64,000 bases of DNA. Origin: Shimia aestuarii (GTDB lineage Bacteria > Pseudomonadota > Alphaproteobacteria > Rhodobacterales > Rhodobacteraceae). Position 1 is the stretch's first letter; each line of letters starts with the position of its first letter. Below, one piece after another: positions 25,442 to 34,394 of this stretch. The stretch spans positions 1 through 64,000 of the forward strand of contig NZ_JAKVRD010000002.1 in NCBI RefSeq assembly GCF_022814865.1, read 5' to 3'. The notes under the pieces are model-generated. The model had not been told where the DNA came from. It worked only from the letters and a program-made list of their open reading frames with translations, and searched no databases. The position numbers and the translations under genes were made by a program.

Positions 25442-27922
25442 CTACCCGAGATCGAAGAGGACATCGGATAGGGCGAAATCGTCCTCGCTCAACCCGGTCA
25501 GGGTTACGCGTCCACCGGTCCAGCTCAGCAGAAGCCCCTCCGGAGTTACGCTGAGGACGAAATCACTCATGGGGCGGTCGGAAATCTCGATCCGCAGCAG
25601 GTCTTCGGATGGATCGAAGTCCGTGATCTCCCGGCGGCCGGACTCTCCGAGAAATACGAACTCGTCCGCGCCGCTTCCGCCGCTAAGGACATCTCCACCG
25701 CCGCGGGATTCGATGGTGTCGTTGCCATCTCCGCCATCGACGGTATCACTGCCCTTGAAACCGGTTTGGATGTCATCAATCCAAAGATCGTCACCGTCCC
25801 CGAGTTTGGCGGTGTCACGACCGATCCCTCCCTCGACAGTATCGTTGCCGGATGCGCCGAAGAGACGATCCTTGCCTTGATCTCCGTGCAGCATGTCGTC
25901 TCCGTTTCCGCCAAAGATCTTGTCGCCGCCCTTGTTGCCAAACAGAAGATCGTTGTCGTCTCCGCCGTAGAGATGGTCTCGTCCCTTGGCGCCCCTCAGG
26001 ACGTCCATGCCGGATCCGCCGTAGATTGTATCGCCGCCACCGCCACCCTTGAGTAGGTCGTTTCCGGCATCTCCGAAAAAAGTGTCCTTGCCGCCGCCAC
26101 CTTCAATCGTGTCGTCTCCGGCTCCTGCTTCAACATAGTCCTGACCGTGAATCTTCGCTTGGGTGGAGTCTATGTAAAGGTCGTCACCGTCGCCCATGAA
26201 CGCTCTGTCCTGCCCGTTGCCGCCGATCAACGTATCATTGCCTGCGCCGCCAATCAGTGTATCCGCGCCTGCGCCGCCAGAGAGGTGATCGTTGCCGACA
26301 TCGCCCATCAGATGGTCGCGTCCGTCCAGCCCGTCGAGCGTATCATTGCCCCAAAGGCCGCTCAGGATATCGTTGGCACCCGTGCCGATCCATTCGCGAT
26401 CGACAACCATCGGGGGACGATCAGGGCCGGTGATGATCGTCTGGATGATTTCGGACCGCGATAGGCTACCACTTCCTTTGCGTATGATCTCTGTGATCTC
26501 GCCGCGCCAATGGATCAGGGCGCCCGTTGCTGTGCTCTCGATATCGAGCGCATAGGGATCGTAGAGCATGGAGAAGGCGGAAAGGTCGATCCGGTCTTTG
26601 GATTTGTCGAAATCTACGATGACATCGACCGCGCCATCCTCGTCCAGAACGAAGATGTCATAGCCGCCGCCGCCGTTTAGCGTGTCTTGTCCTGCGCCAT
26701 CCACAAGCGTGTCGTGCCCGTCGTAGCCAAAGATAGCGTCATTGCCACTGCCTCCGCTGATGAGGTCATCATCCCCGCTTCCCGCAAGTTCGGCATCGAG
26801 CGTTCCTCCTTGCAGAGTCAGGCCCTGATCCACCACGGAAAAGGAAAATTGGGTCAAGCCGGGCGTCGTGGAGGTCGCGGCGAGCACTTGCACCTCGTCG
26901 CCGACCTGAGTCGCCACAAGCGCAGATAGGTTTTCAAGCGGTGCATCTTCGCTATGGGCAAAGCTATCGAGATGTAGAAGCCGTCCGTTCGGTAGAAGCA
27001 TGAAAAGCGTCAGACCATCATCTCCGCCGCCAGCAAGGATATAGGTTCGATCCCCTGCGTTGACCGTTGTCAGGGACTGAACCTGGCCAAAGCGCGTCGA
27101 AAGCGTATCCAGTAGGTGGTCCGTTGCGATCAGTGAGCCATCCGCACCAATACGCATAACGCTAATGGCGCCTGCGCCGAACTCGGGCGCGGAAGACGCC
27201 GTGATGGCGAATGTGCTTCCATAGGCCGACAGTGTCTCAAGCCCGACGATTTCAGGGAGGAGCCCAAGCCCATCCTCGACACCGAGGCTATCGAGAAGTT
27301 TGACTTCCCCCGTTTCGGTGTCGAGGCAATAGCTCGTGATACCGCCTTCGCCACGGCTTGCGGCGAGAACAATACGCCCGGCCGCCGTGGTTTCTCCGGC
27401 AAGGCACACCACATCGGTCAGGTGGCTGTCATCTGTGTCTTGTAGCGTAGCCGTCTTGGCAAACTGTCCGGGTCCCGTCTGGCTATAGACGCCGATTCCG
27501 TCGCTGCCGTGCTCTGCCATAAAGACAAAACCCGTGGTGCTGTCGTGGAGGGCAGACACCTCGCCATTGGACCCAAGGCCCGGGATCTCGATCAGATCCC
27601 CGAAAGTCCCGTCCGAGTTCATGACGTAGCCAAAGGAACCCTCCGCGTTGCTACCGATGACGAGGATGTCCTGACCATCCTGCGAGAGGATTGAGATCTC
27701 TCCAGTAAGATTGAGCGCGCCGTCTGGGAGAAAAGCCGTTGTCTCGAGCGTCTGGGCCCCCTGCCCGGTCTCGAGAGAATAGCTCACAAGGCCACCATTG
27801 ATGCCGGTGGTCGAGATGACCATGGGCCCGTTCTCGGTCTGCACCACATGCAGATCACGAATATCCGCCGACAGCGATTCATCCGGCGTATCGACGCCTT
27901 GTACGATTTGGAGTTTCGTCAT
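25442..27922 (-). CDS. Large RTX calcium-binding secreted protein with beta-propeller-like N-terminus
   Basis: An 826-residue acidic protein. Residues about 1-375 have repeated segments (LHVVQTENGPMVISTTGING, LILSQDGQ-like) suggesting a beta-propeller. The rest holds two blocks of nonapeptide GGxGxDxxx repeats (about 385-430 and 505-770) such as GGAGNDTLIGGNGQDRAFMG, typical of calcium-folded RTX proteins. There is no signal peptide; export by a type I system is expected but no HlyB/HlyD pair is in the window. GAGGG lies before the ATG at 27922. It may be a surface-layer or adhesion protein associated with the polysaccharide genes. Confidence 0.88.
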   Translation of the reverse strand: MTKLQIVQGVDTPDESLSADIRDLHVVQTENGPMVISTTGINGGLVSYSLETGQGAQTLETTAFLPDGALNLTGEISILSQDGQDILVIGSNAEGSFGYVMNSDGTFGDLIEIPGLGSNGEVSALHDSTTGFVFMAEHGSDGIGVYSQTGPGQFAKTATLQDTDDSHLTDVVCLAGETTAAGRIVLAASRGEGGITSYCLDTETGEVKLLDSLGVEDGLGLLPEIVGLETLSAYGSTFAITASSAPEFGAGAISVMRIGADGSLIATDHLLDTLSTRFGQVQSLTTVNAGDRTYILAGGGDDGLTLFMLLPNGRLLHLDSFAHSEDAPLENLSALVATQVGDEVQVLAATSTTPGLTQFSFSVVDQGLTLQGGTLDAELAGSGDDDLISGGSGNDAIFGYDGHDTLVDGAGQDTLNGGGGYDIFVLDEDGAVDVIVDFDKSKDRIDLSAFSMLYDPYALDIESTATGALIHWRGEITEIIRKGSGSLSRSEIIQTIITGPDRPPMVVDREWIGTGANDILSGLWGNDTLDGLDGRDHLMGDVGNDHLSGGAGADTLIGGAGNDTLIGGNGQDRAFMGDGDDLYIDSTQAKIHGQDYVEAGAGDDTIEGGGGKDTFFGDAGNDLLKGGGGGDTIYGGSGMDVLRGAKGRDHLYGGDDNDLLFGNKGGDKIFGGNGDDMLHGDQGKDRLFGASGNDTVEGGIGRDTAKLGDGDDLWIDDIQTGFKGSDTVDGGDGNDTIESRGGGDVLSGGSGADEFVFLGESGRREITDFDPSEDLLRIEISDRPMSDFVLSVTPEGLLLSWTGGRVTLTGLSEDDFALSDVLFDLG

Positions 27923-28046
27923 CACCTACACCCTCACTACCCCCGAAAGGATGCGTCGTGCACCGGTAGGTTTTGCGGGTCAGGATTGCGGCGAAATCGG
28001 GGAGGTTCCCTCGGATAAGAGCAGAATTTTCAGAAAATGAACCGTG

Positions 28047-28703
28047 TTAGCGCGCCATGTGTTCTTCGTGCACGGCGATGGCGCGTTCCAGATCATGAAA
28101 GAACTCAATCTTACCATTCTCAAGCACGATCCCAGCATCACAGAACTGGCGCACTTGGCTCATGTCATGCGAGACCATGATGGCACTGCTGGTCTTCATG
28201 CGTTCGCGAAAGACGGCGCGGCTCTTGCGTTTGAATTGTGCGTCGCCAACGGCAGTGACCTCATCGACAAGATAGGTATCAAAATGGATCCCCATCGAAG
28301 CACCGAAGGCAAGTCGCGAGCGCATTCCGGACGAATAGCTGCGGACAGGCATATGGAAATGCTGACCAAGGTCGGCAAAGTCCTCGACGAAAGCAATCAG
28401 GCTATCGGTATCAACGCCATAGATGCGCGCGATGAACCGCACATTCTGGGCGCCGGTGAGTTCGCGGTGAAACGATCCACCAAAGCCGACGGGCCAAGAG
28501 AGTGTGCCGGCGCTGATCACCCGTCCGGAATCCGGCGGCATCAATCCCCCGATCATTTGCAAGAGCGTCGATTTCCCCGCGCCATTGCGCCCGAGAAGCG
28601 CCAGCGACATGCCACTCGGAAGCTCGGCGGAAAGATCGTCAATCACGACCTTTCGAGTTCCGTCGACCCAGTAGCTCTTGCTGAGGTTCTCGAAGCGGAT
28701 CAT
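28047..28703 (-). CDS. kpsT: Capsular polysaccharide export ATPase KpsT
   Basis: A 218-residue ABC-2 ATPase. Walker A LLGRNGAGKST near residue 38, signature YSSGMRSRLAFGASM near 130, Walker B TYLVDEVTAVGD near 153, and VSHDMSQVRQF. Features such as SWPVGFGGSFHRELTG match the polysaccharide-export subfamily. It powers translocation of capsule across the inner membrane with KpsM. It lies directly downstream of kpsE on the minus strand, while kpsM is on the opposite strand. Confidence 0.92.
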   Translation of the reverse strand: MIRFENLSKSYWVDGTRKVVIDDLSAELPSGMSLALLGRNGAGKSTLLQMIGGLMPPDSGRVISAGTLSWPVGFGGSFHRELTGAQNVRFIARIYGVDTDSLIAFVEDFADLGQHFHMPVRSYSSGMRSRLAFGASMGIHFDTYLVDEVTAVGDAQFKRKSRAVFRERMKTSSAIMVSHDMSQVRQFCDAGIVLENGKIEFFHDLERAIAVHEEHMAR

Positions 28704-28720
28704 TCCGACGGTCCCCGTGC

Positions 28721-30193
28721 CTATCTGCGGTCGCGCAGACTGTAGTAGACAAGCGCGCCCATGCCCCAGAGCATTGTGAGCAGAACGGCGGCGAGACCAG
28801 AGATGACAAAGCGGCGCGGATACTCCGATGATTGCGACCGCGTCGGTGTGACGTATGTCGCGAGATAGCGGCTTTGGCGGAGGGCGTTCGATTTAGCCAC
28901 GTCGAAAGCAGTTAGCGCAGCGCGATAGGCTTGTTCGGCGAACTCGAGGTCAACCGTCAGGCTTTCATACTCGGCGATGAGCGTCGGATAGTCTTCTCCA
29001 AGCGAGCCGATCTCGTTCTCAGCGGTGGCAAAGGTCTTGCGTTCATGGGCAATCCGCGACCGGATCACTTCTATCTTCTGACGGGTTTGGACGAGACGGG
29101 GATCGTTCTCTGTCGTCGTCTGTTGCAGGATATCGGCCTCGACAAGGGCCTCGGCGAGCTGCTGTTGCAGGTTCTGTAGAACACCAAGGCGCGTTTCGAT
29201 ATCCGTCTGCGGGTCAACGATCTGAGTTCGGGTGCGATACCGGGTGAGCGTCTCGCGTGCGTCCTTGATCCGCTGCACTGCCTGTTTGAGATCGGTCTCG
29301 GCATAGCGCATCGCGTCTTCGCGGGCCGTCTCATTCAGGGTGTTGATCATCGCCTGGCTCTCGTTGACGATCTCTTGCGCAACACTCTGAGCTTCGATCG
29401 GATCAAACCCGAGGACTTCAAGATTGATCAGCCCGCTCGACCCGTCATAGGAGATGCGCACAACGCGTTCCCAATAAGCATGCAGGTCTTCGATGGTGGC
29501 ATTCGGTCCCAGCGCGAAGATAGGATCGCTTCCCCAATGAGCGGCATACATAGTGCGTAGGTCGAGCTTGTCGTCAATCCTTTGAACAATGTCCTGGCTT
29601 TGGATGTATTCGTATAGAATGTCGGCATCTGTCTGCGTCGAGACCTTTGCAAAGCTTGCCAGCCCGCCAAGCAAGTCGGTTGCGCCGCTTGTTTCCTCGG
29701 AGCGCACGGTGAAGCCGGTATGAGAACTATATTGATCGTCGGCGATGACCCAAAGGTAGAACATCGTCACCAAGACCGGGAACACGACGCAGGCGGCAAA
29801 GCTTGCAGCGATCCCCCAATGGCGTTTGCGCATGGAGGCCACCACGGCGATCGGGCGCACTTCGACCTTCACAGCCTGACGTAGCCGCTTGCGTGCACCG
29901 CCTTTTCGTTTCTTGGCGGGGCTGGGCGCGCTGACACTGGTCCTGACTCTGCCAGATTTGAAGGCGGCAGTCTGGTCTGGGCCCCGCGAGGCTCTCTCGC
30001 GGCCATCGCGCGGTGCGTTGGAGCGGGTGCCGTTTGTGTTCTTGTCTGGCAAGGGGGTGTCCCGTTGTGAACTGGTTTGCCTCGGTCTGAGACTTTCTAC
30101 ATACTCTGGCACAGAAACACTAGCACGGGATAAATGCGCCCGAATGATCTCTCCTGCGTTGCAACCGAAGAAACCGACGCAAAAGCGCTTCAC
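28721..30193 (-). CDS. kpsE: Capsule export inner-membrane protein KpsE (polysaccharide co-polymerase type)
   Basis: Up to 490 residues, with the start uncertain. The N-terminal 120 residues are basic, Ser/Pro-rich and probably disordered, then a transmembrane segment (FAACVVFPVLVTMFYLWVIA), a long periplasmic coiled-coil domain (RIKDARETLTRYRTRTQIVD, LQNLQQQLAEALVEADIL) and a second transmembrane helix at the C-terminus (VISGLAAVLLTMLWGMGALV). This is the Wzz/KpsE layout. The first ATG (30193) would overlap the start of divergent kpsM, so a later GTG or the MRKRHWG start is possible. Confidence 0.85.
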   Translation of the reverse strand: MKRFCVGFFGCNAGEIIRAHLSRASVSVPEYVESLRPRQTSSQRDTPLPDKNTNGTRSNAPRDGRERASRGPDQTAAFKSGRVRTSVSAPSPAKKRKGGARKRLRQAVKVEVRPIAVVASMRKRHWGIAASFAACVVFPVLVTMFYLWVIADDQYSSHTGFTVRSEETSGATDLLGGLASFAKVSTQTDADILYEYIQSQDIVQRIDDKLDLRTMYAAHWGSDPIFALGPNATIEDLHAYWERVVRISYDGSSGLINLEVLGFDPIEAQSVAQEIVNESQAMINTLNETAREDAMRYAETDLKQAVQRIKDARETLTRYRTRTQIVDPQTDIETRLGVLQNLQQQLAEALVEADILQQTTTENDPRLVQTRQKIEVIRSRIAHERKTFATAENEIGSLGEDYPTLIAEYESLTVDLEFAEQAYRAALTAFDVAKSNALRQSRYLATYVTPTRSQSSEYPRRFVISGLAAVLLTMLWGMGALVYYSLRDRR

Positions 30194-30947
30194 GGCCGTC
30201 AGGGTGATTGCGGCCTTGATCCTGCGCGAAATGGCGACACGCTATGGGCGATCTCCCGGAGGATATGTCTGGGCCTTCCTCGAGCCGCTCGGCGGGATCA
30301 TCATCCTTAGCTATGCCTTCTCGCTGCTGCTTCGCACGCCTTCGCTCGGGACGAGTTTTCTCTTGTTCTTTGCAGCGGCTTATCTCCCGCTTCAGGCCTA
30401 TTCGAATGTCGCGGGGGCAACTCAGCACGCCCTGTCCTACTCCAAGGCGCTCCTCCGGTATCCTGTTGTCTCATGGATCGACGCCATTCTCGCGCGGTTC
30501 TTGCTCAACGGTTTGACAAGTTCCCTTGTGACTTATGTCCTTCTGACGGGGATCCTCGCGTTCTCAGAGACACGGAGCGTTCTTGATTTTGTGCCGCTGT
30601 TTCAGGCGGTGGGGCTCGCTCTGTTGGTTGGGCTTGGGGTCGGTACGTTCAATAGTGTGATTGAGGGGTTTTTTCCGATCTACCAAAGGATTTGGCAGAT
30701 CATCAGTCGACCGTTGTTCCTCGCCTCAGGCCTGTTCTACATCTACGAAGAGCTGCCGAAGCTCGCACAGGATATCCTCTGGTTCAATCCGCTCATGCAT
30801 ATCAGTGGACTGATGCGGACTGGCGTGTTCACGACTTACCACCCCGAGTATATAAGCAAGACCTATGTCCTTGTATTTGGACTATTTTTTGCGTTCTTTG
30901 GGTTCTTGCTTTTGCGCCGTTTCCACAGGGATATACTTACGCGGTAA
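30144..30947 (+). CDS. kpsM: Capsular polysaccharide export permease KpsM
   Basis: A 267-residue ABC-2 membrane protein with about six transmembrane segments. The N-terminus has VIAALILREMATRYGRSPGG followed by YVWAFLEPLGGIIILSYAF, the hallmark of the KpsM/Wzm polysaccharide exporter. The ATG at 30144 was chosen over a far upstream ATG because of homology; the ribosome site is weak. Divergent from kpsE/kpsT and overlapping the convergent glycosyltransferase gene by 11 bases. Confidence 0.9.
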   Translation: MISPALQPKKPTQKRFTAVRVIAALILREMATRYGRSPGGYVWAFLEPLGGIIILSYAFSLLLRTPSLGTSFLLFFAAAYLPLQAYSNVAGATQHALSYSKALLRYPVVSWIDAILARFLLNGLTSSLVTYVLLTGILAFSETRSVLDFVPLFQAVGLALLVGLGVGTFNSVIEGFFPIYQRIWQIISRPLFLASGLFYIYEELPKLAQDILWFNPLMHISGLMRTGVFTTYHPEYISKTYVLVFGLFFAFFGFLLLRRFHRDILTR

Positions 30948-31920
30948 AGCGGCCCTCGGATCGGGCGACCACTTCCGAATGCGGCCGGTTTAGATCGGAT
31001 GCAAGGCCGTCGCGGATCGCACAGCGCAACAATCCGAGGAATTCGCGCCGGTTGCCCGGATAGTGGAGGGTCTTCGCGATCCAGCGAGGCAGTATGATCA
31101 TCAGCACAGGCCAGAACCAAACTCCGGCAGCGGCGCGATAGACCACGAGAAGATTGCGGTGATAGTAGTATGTTTTCCACAAGGGGCGCAGTCGTTTCTC
31201 GCCGACGCCCTTGGTGCGGTGATCGTGCTCGAACCGGAGCGCAGGATCAAAAAGGATCGTCCCACCCGCCATGCGAAGGGTCAATGTATAGAGGATATCG
31301 TCTCCGTAGATGAAGAGATCTCCGCGAGGGTATCCCGCCATCTCAACGGCGCGCCGGGAGACAAAAAGGCCGACGAATGAGGCGCCATCGACCTCTTGCG
31401 GAGAGCGGGATTGATAGTCCGACGCATTCAGGTGAAACCCTTCGCGCCCACCACCCAACAGAGTCCTGAAGAAATTCCCCATGTGCCAGAACGGGTTACG
31501 CGAGGGGCGATTGATGTCGCAGATGGTGCCGTCAGGGAAATAGACGGCGGTGGCGACGGATTGGTGTGGGGGGGGGGATTGGTGGAAGGCTCCGAGCGTG
31601 TCGGGATAGGGGCGGCCATCGTCGTCGGTCAGCAGGAGCCAATCGGGGCTGAACGTCTCCATGGCGTAGCGCATTCCGGTCTCAAAACCGCCCGCGCCAC
31701 CAATGTTATTCGCGATACGCAGATTGCACAGACGCGGATCGGCGTGATCTGAAAGCCAGGCTTGGGTGCCATCCTCGCTCGCGTTGTCGACGACCAGAAC
31801 CTTATAAATAAGGTGTTCCGGGCTTTCCAGGAGGCGTTCGACACATGCTTTGAGATGGGAGAGGCGGTTGTGGGTTACGACGACGGCAACCAGACGGCCT
31901 GCGTTCTTCTTTTGCTCCAA
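30937..31920 (-). CDS. Family 2 glycosyltransferase
   Basis: About 327 residues if translation begins at the TTG at 31920 (AGAGGA five bases upstream); the open frame extends to 32037 but that part overlaps the tandem-repeat element. GT-A features: LVAVVVTHNRLSHLKACVER, VLVVDNASEDGTQAWL, the DXD-like LLLTDDDG and a C-terminal acceptor-side region with FIYGDDILYTLTLRMAGG. Related in pattern to rhamnosyl- or galactofuranosyl-transferases, which fits the glf gene nearby, but the donor is not determined. Confidence 0.85.
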   Translation of the reverse strand: MEQKKNAGRLVAVVVTHNRLSHLKACVERLLESPEHLIYKVLVVDNASEDGTQAWLSDHADPRLCNLRIANNIGGAGGFETGMRYAMETFSPDWLLLTDDDGRPYPDTLGAFHQSPPPHQSVATAVYFPDGTICDINRPSRNPFWHMGNFFRTLLGGGREGFHLNASDYQSRSPQEVDGASFVGLFVSRRAVEMAGYPRGDLFIYGDDILYTLTLRMAGGTILFDPALRFEHDHRTKGVGEKRLRPLWKTYYYHRNLLVVYRAAAGVWFWPVLMIILPRWIAKTLHYPGNRREFLGLLRCAIRDGLASDLNRPHSEVVARSEGRFTA

Positions 31921-32015
31921 GCGGTCCTCTTGCCTGTGTCGTAGGTTTCGCCTGACTGCGCATAAAACGGTGTGCAAGTCAAATGTGGAACCCGGTTTGT
32001 GCGTCCCGAAAGGGT

Positions 32016-32060
32016 CGAAAACCAACGTCGGTATCACGTCGGTATTGCGTCTGTATTGCG
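32016..32060. repeat. 45-bp element of 11-bp ACGTCGGTATN units, copy 1
   Basis: CGAAAACC followed by units ACGTCGGTAT, ACGTCGGTAT and GCGTCTGTAT, each separated by one variable base, then GCG. The copy at 61358-61402 is identical at 42 of 45 positions, and the three differences are at the spacer bases (positions 9, 20 and 31). It lies between the divergent glycosyltransferase and ugd genes, about 96 bases upstream of the proposed glycosyltransferase start. This looks like a protein-binding array or regulatory element. Confidence 0.75.
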
Positions 32061-32219
32061 GTGGTGTGGAATTTGGGAGTCGCGTTTCGCGGTATTACGG
32101 CGAAATGTCTCAGGCGTGCGCGGACACATATGCTAAGACAGGGCGCGCGCATCCGTTGACAGGCGCGAATGTGCGGCGCATTGACGAGCGAAGAGCAGAC
32201 TGAGCAGGAGTGGGTTCAG

Positions 32220-33542
32220 ATGAAGATTGCGATGATCGGGACGGGCTATGTAGGTCTTGTCTCGGGTGTGTGTTTCTCGGATTTCGGTCACGAGGTTGTC
32301 TGTGTCGACAAGAACCCGGCCAAGATCGAGTCCTTGAACCGCGGCGAGGTGCCGATCTACGAACCCGGCCTTGATACGCTCATGGAGAAGAACGTCAGCG
32401 CGGGGCGTCTCAGCTTTACGCTTGATCTCAAGGAGGCGCTTGACGGGGCCGAGGCCGTTTTCATCGCAGTCGGCACTCCGACGCGGCGTGGCGATGGCCA
32501 TGCAGACCTCAGCTATGTGATGGCGGCAGCGGCAGAGATCGCGGAACACGCCGAAGACTATGTTGTCATCGTCACCAAATCGACCGTGCCGGTCGGGACC
32601 AACCGGCAGGTCAAGCAGGCGGTGAAGAAGGCCAATCCCAAGCTAGATTTCGACGTGGCCTCGAACCCAGAGTTCCTTCGGGAAGGCGCGGCCATTGAGG
32701 ATTTCATGAAGCCGGATCGCGTTGTCGTCGGCGTCCAGAACGAGCGTGCGGCCGACGTCATGGCCGAGATCTATCGCCCGCTCTTCCTCCGGGAGTTCCC
32801 GATCGTCACCACCGACCTCGAGAGCGCGGAGATGATCAAATACGCGGCCAACGCGTTTCTGGCGACCAAGATCACCTTCATCAACGAGATTGCGGCGCTT
32901 TGTGAACGAGTCGGTGGGGATATCAAGGAAGTGTCCAAGGGGATCGGCCTTGATAACCGCATCGGCAACAAGTTCCTGCATGCCGGGCCGGGCTATGGCG
33001 GTTCTTGCTTTCCCAAGGACACCAAGGCGCTTGCCCGGATCGGGCAGGAACATGCGGTGCCCATGCAGATCACCGAGACGGTGATCAAGGTCAACGAAGA
33101 GACCAAGCGTCGGATGATCGACAAGCTCATGGATCTTTGCGGCGGGAGCGTGAACGACAAGACCATTGCCGTTCTCGGTGTGACCTTCAAACCGAACACG
33201 GACGATATGCGGGATGCGCCGTCGCTGACCATTGTGCCGGCGCTTGTTGGCGGGGGCGCGAAGGTGCGCGTCTGTGATCCGCAAGGGGAACACGAAGGTG
33301 CCGCGCTCTTGCATGGGGTGCATTGGATCGAAGACCCCTACAAGGCGGCGCATAATGCTGATCTTGTCGTGATCCTTACAGAATGGAACGAGTTCCGTGC
33401 GTTGGATCTCAAGCGGATCGCCAAGAAAATGGCGGTGCCGCACATGGCGGACCTGCGCAATATCTATTCGCCGAAAGACGCGAAGCGGGCCGGTTTCACG
33501 GCTTATGCCTCGATCGGGAGAGGGCAGTATTTCGAAGACTGA
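32220..33542 (+). CDS. ugd: UDP-glucose 6-dehydrogenase
   Basis: A 440-residue enzyme that oxidises UDP-glucose to UDP-glucuronate with NAD. N-terminal MIGTGYVGLVSGVCFSDFGH nucleotide-binding motif, AVGTPTRRGDGHADLSYV, and the catalytic cysteine in GPGYGGSCFPKDT near residue 255. AGGAG lies before the ATG at 32220, preferred over an ATG 51 bases upstream. It is followed 12 bases later by a sugar transferase gene, and supplies an acidic precursor for capsule. Confidence 0.93.
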   Translation: MKIAMIGTGYVGLVSGVCFSDFGHEVVCVDKNPAKIESLNRGEVPIYEPGLDTLMEKNVSAGRLSFTLDLKEALDGAEAVFIAVGTPTRRGDGHADLSYVMAAAAEIAEHAEDYVVIVTKSTVPVGTNRQVKQAVKKANPKLDFDVASNPEFLREGAAIEDFMKPDRVVVGVQNERAADVMAEIYRPLFLREFPIVTTDLESAEMIKYAANAFLATKITFINEIAALCERVGGDIKEVSKGIGLDNRIGNKFLHAGPGYGGSCFPKDTKALARIGQEHAVPMQITETVIKVNEETKRRMIDKLMDLCGGSVNDKTIAVLGVTFKPNTDDMRDAPSLTIVPALVGGGAKVRVCDPQGEHEGAALLHGVHWIEDPYKAAHNADLVVILTEWNEFRALDLKRIAKKMAVPHMADLRNIYSPKDAKRAGFTAYASIGRGQYFED

Positions 33543-33554
33543 GCGAAATATCAC

Positions 33555-34178
33555 ATGAGCCGTAGTGTGGAATTCCTCCTCGCTGGCCTGATGGCGATCA
33601 TCCTCGTACCGGTGATGGCAATCCTGTCGGTGGTCGTCTTGCTTGTCGACGGGCGCCCTGTGTTCTTTACGCAATCGCGGATGAAATCCCCGACGGAGTC
33701 CTTTACGCTCGTCAAGTTCCGCACACTGACCGTTGTCGAGGATGAAGACGGCGTTCTTGGTGGGGACAAGCTCGCCCGGATCACACCGCTTGGGCGTATC
33801 CTGCGCAAGAGCCGAATGGACGAGTTGCCGCAGCTCTGGAACATCCTTCGGGGCGATATTGGGTTCGTCGGCCCGAGACCGCCCCTGCGCCGCTATGTTG
33901 AACGGTTCCCCGAGATTTATGGCGAGGTTCTGAAAGGGCGGCCCGGTGTGACCGGGCTGGCGACCCTTCTCTATCACGGCAAGGAAGAAGTTCTTATGGC
34001 GCAATGCCGGACAGGAGAAGAGGCGGAAGCGGTCTATGAACGGGTCTGTATCCCGGCCAAGGCGCGGCTCGATCTGCTCTATGCAAAGCACAAGTCCCCC
34101 TGTCTTGATCTGCGGATGATTGTCGCCACGCTCTGGCGCCGCCTGCCGCCCGTGCCGCGCCCGCAGCGCAAGTTGTGA
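33555..34178 (+). CDS. Undecaprenyl-phosphate sugar-phosphate transferase (bacterial sugar transferase)
   Basis: A 207-residue protein, the compact WcaJ/PglC-type catalytic domain. A single N-terminal membrane segment (FLLAGLMAIILVPVMAILSV), then KFRTL, DELPQLWNILRGDIGFVGPR and RPGVTGLATL. It transfers a sugar phosphate to undecaprenyl phosphate, starting repeat-unit assembly. Right after ugd in an apparent two-gene operon; the donor sugar is unknown. Confidence 0.9.
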   Translation: MSRSVEFLLAGLMAIILVPVMAILSVVVLLVDGRPVFFTQSRMKSPTESFTLVKFRTLTVVEDEDGVLGGDKLARITPLGRILRKSRMDELPQLWNILRGDIGFVGPRPPLRRYVERFPEIYGEVLKGRPGVTGLATLLYHGKEEVLMAQCRTGEEAEAVYERVCIPAKARLDLLYAKHKSPCLDLRMIVATLWRRLPPVPRPQRKL

Positions 34179-34183
34179 ATTAT

Positions 34184-34193
34184 TTGTATACAA
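34184..34193. promoter_or_regulatory. Perfect palindrome TTGTATACAA before icd
   Basis: A 10-base palindrome of the type bound by GntR-family repressors lies 6 bases after the sugar transferase stop and about 200 bases before icd. The rest of the gap 34194-34394 shows no gene. It could be an operator for icd, or part of a promoter; the evidence is the palindrome only. Confidence 0.3.
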
Positions 34194-34394
34194 TGGCATA
34201 CTTTTTGCGAATGTTGCCGATCTGTTCCGTTTGGCGCGATTGAATTCTCTGTGCAGCTGTTCTAAAGCAGCGCCATACGACCCAACGTCATGGGGATGCT
34301 AAAGATGATCCCCAAGATGTGACATCGCAAAGGAATGGCGCACTATTCGGTGCCGCCAATTTGGCTTCCAGTCATGCTGAAAGGTACAGAAACC

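Noticed and set aside
25642-26390. CRISPR-like or satellite repeats
   Set aside because: The periodicity comes from coding RTX nonapeptides and the copies are diverged in codons, with no spacers.
32643-34199. A 518-residue minus frame opposite ugd and the sugar transferase
   Set aside because: Covers two real genes and their gap with no recognisable motif.
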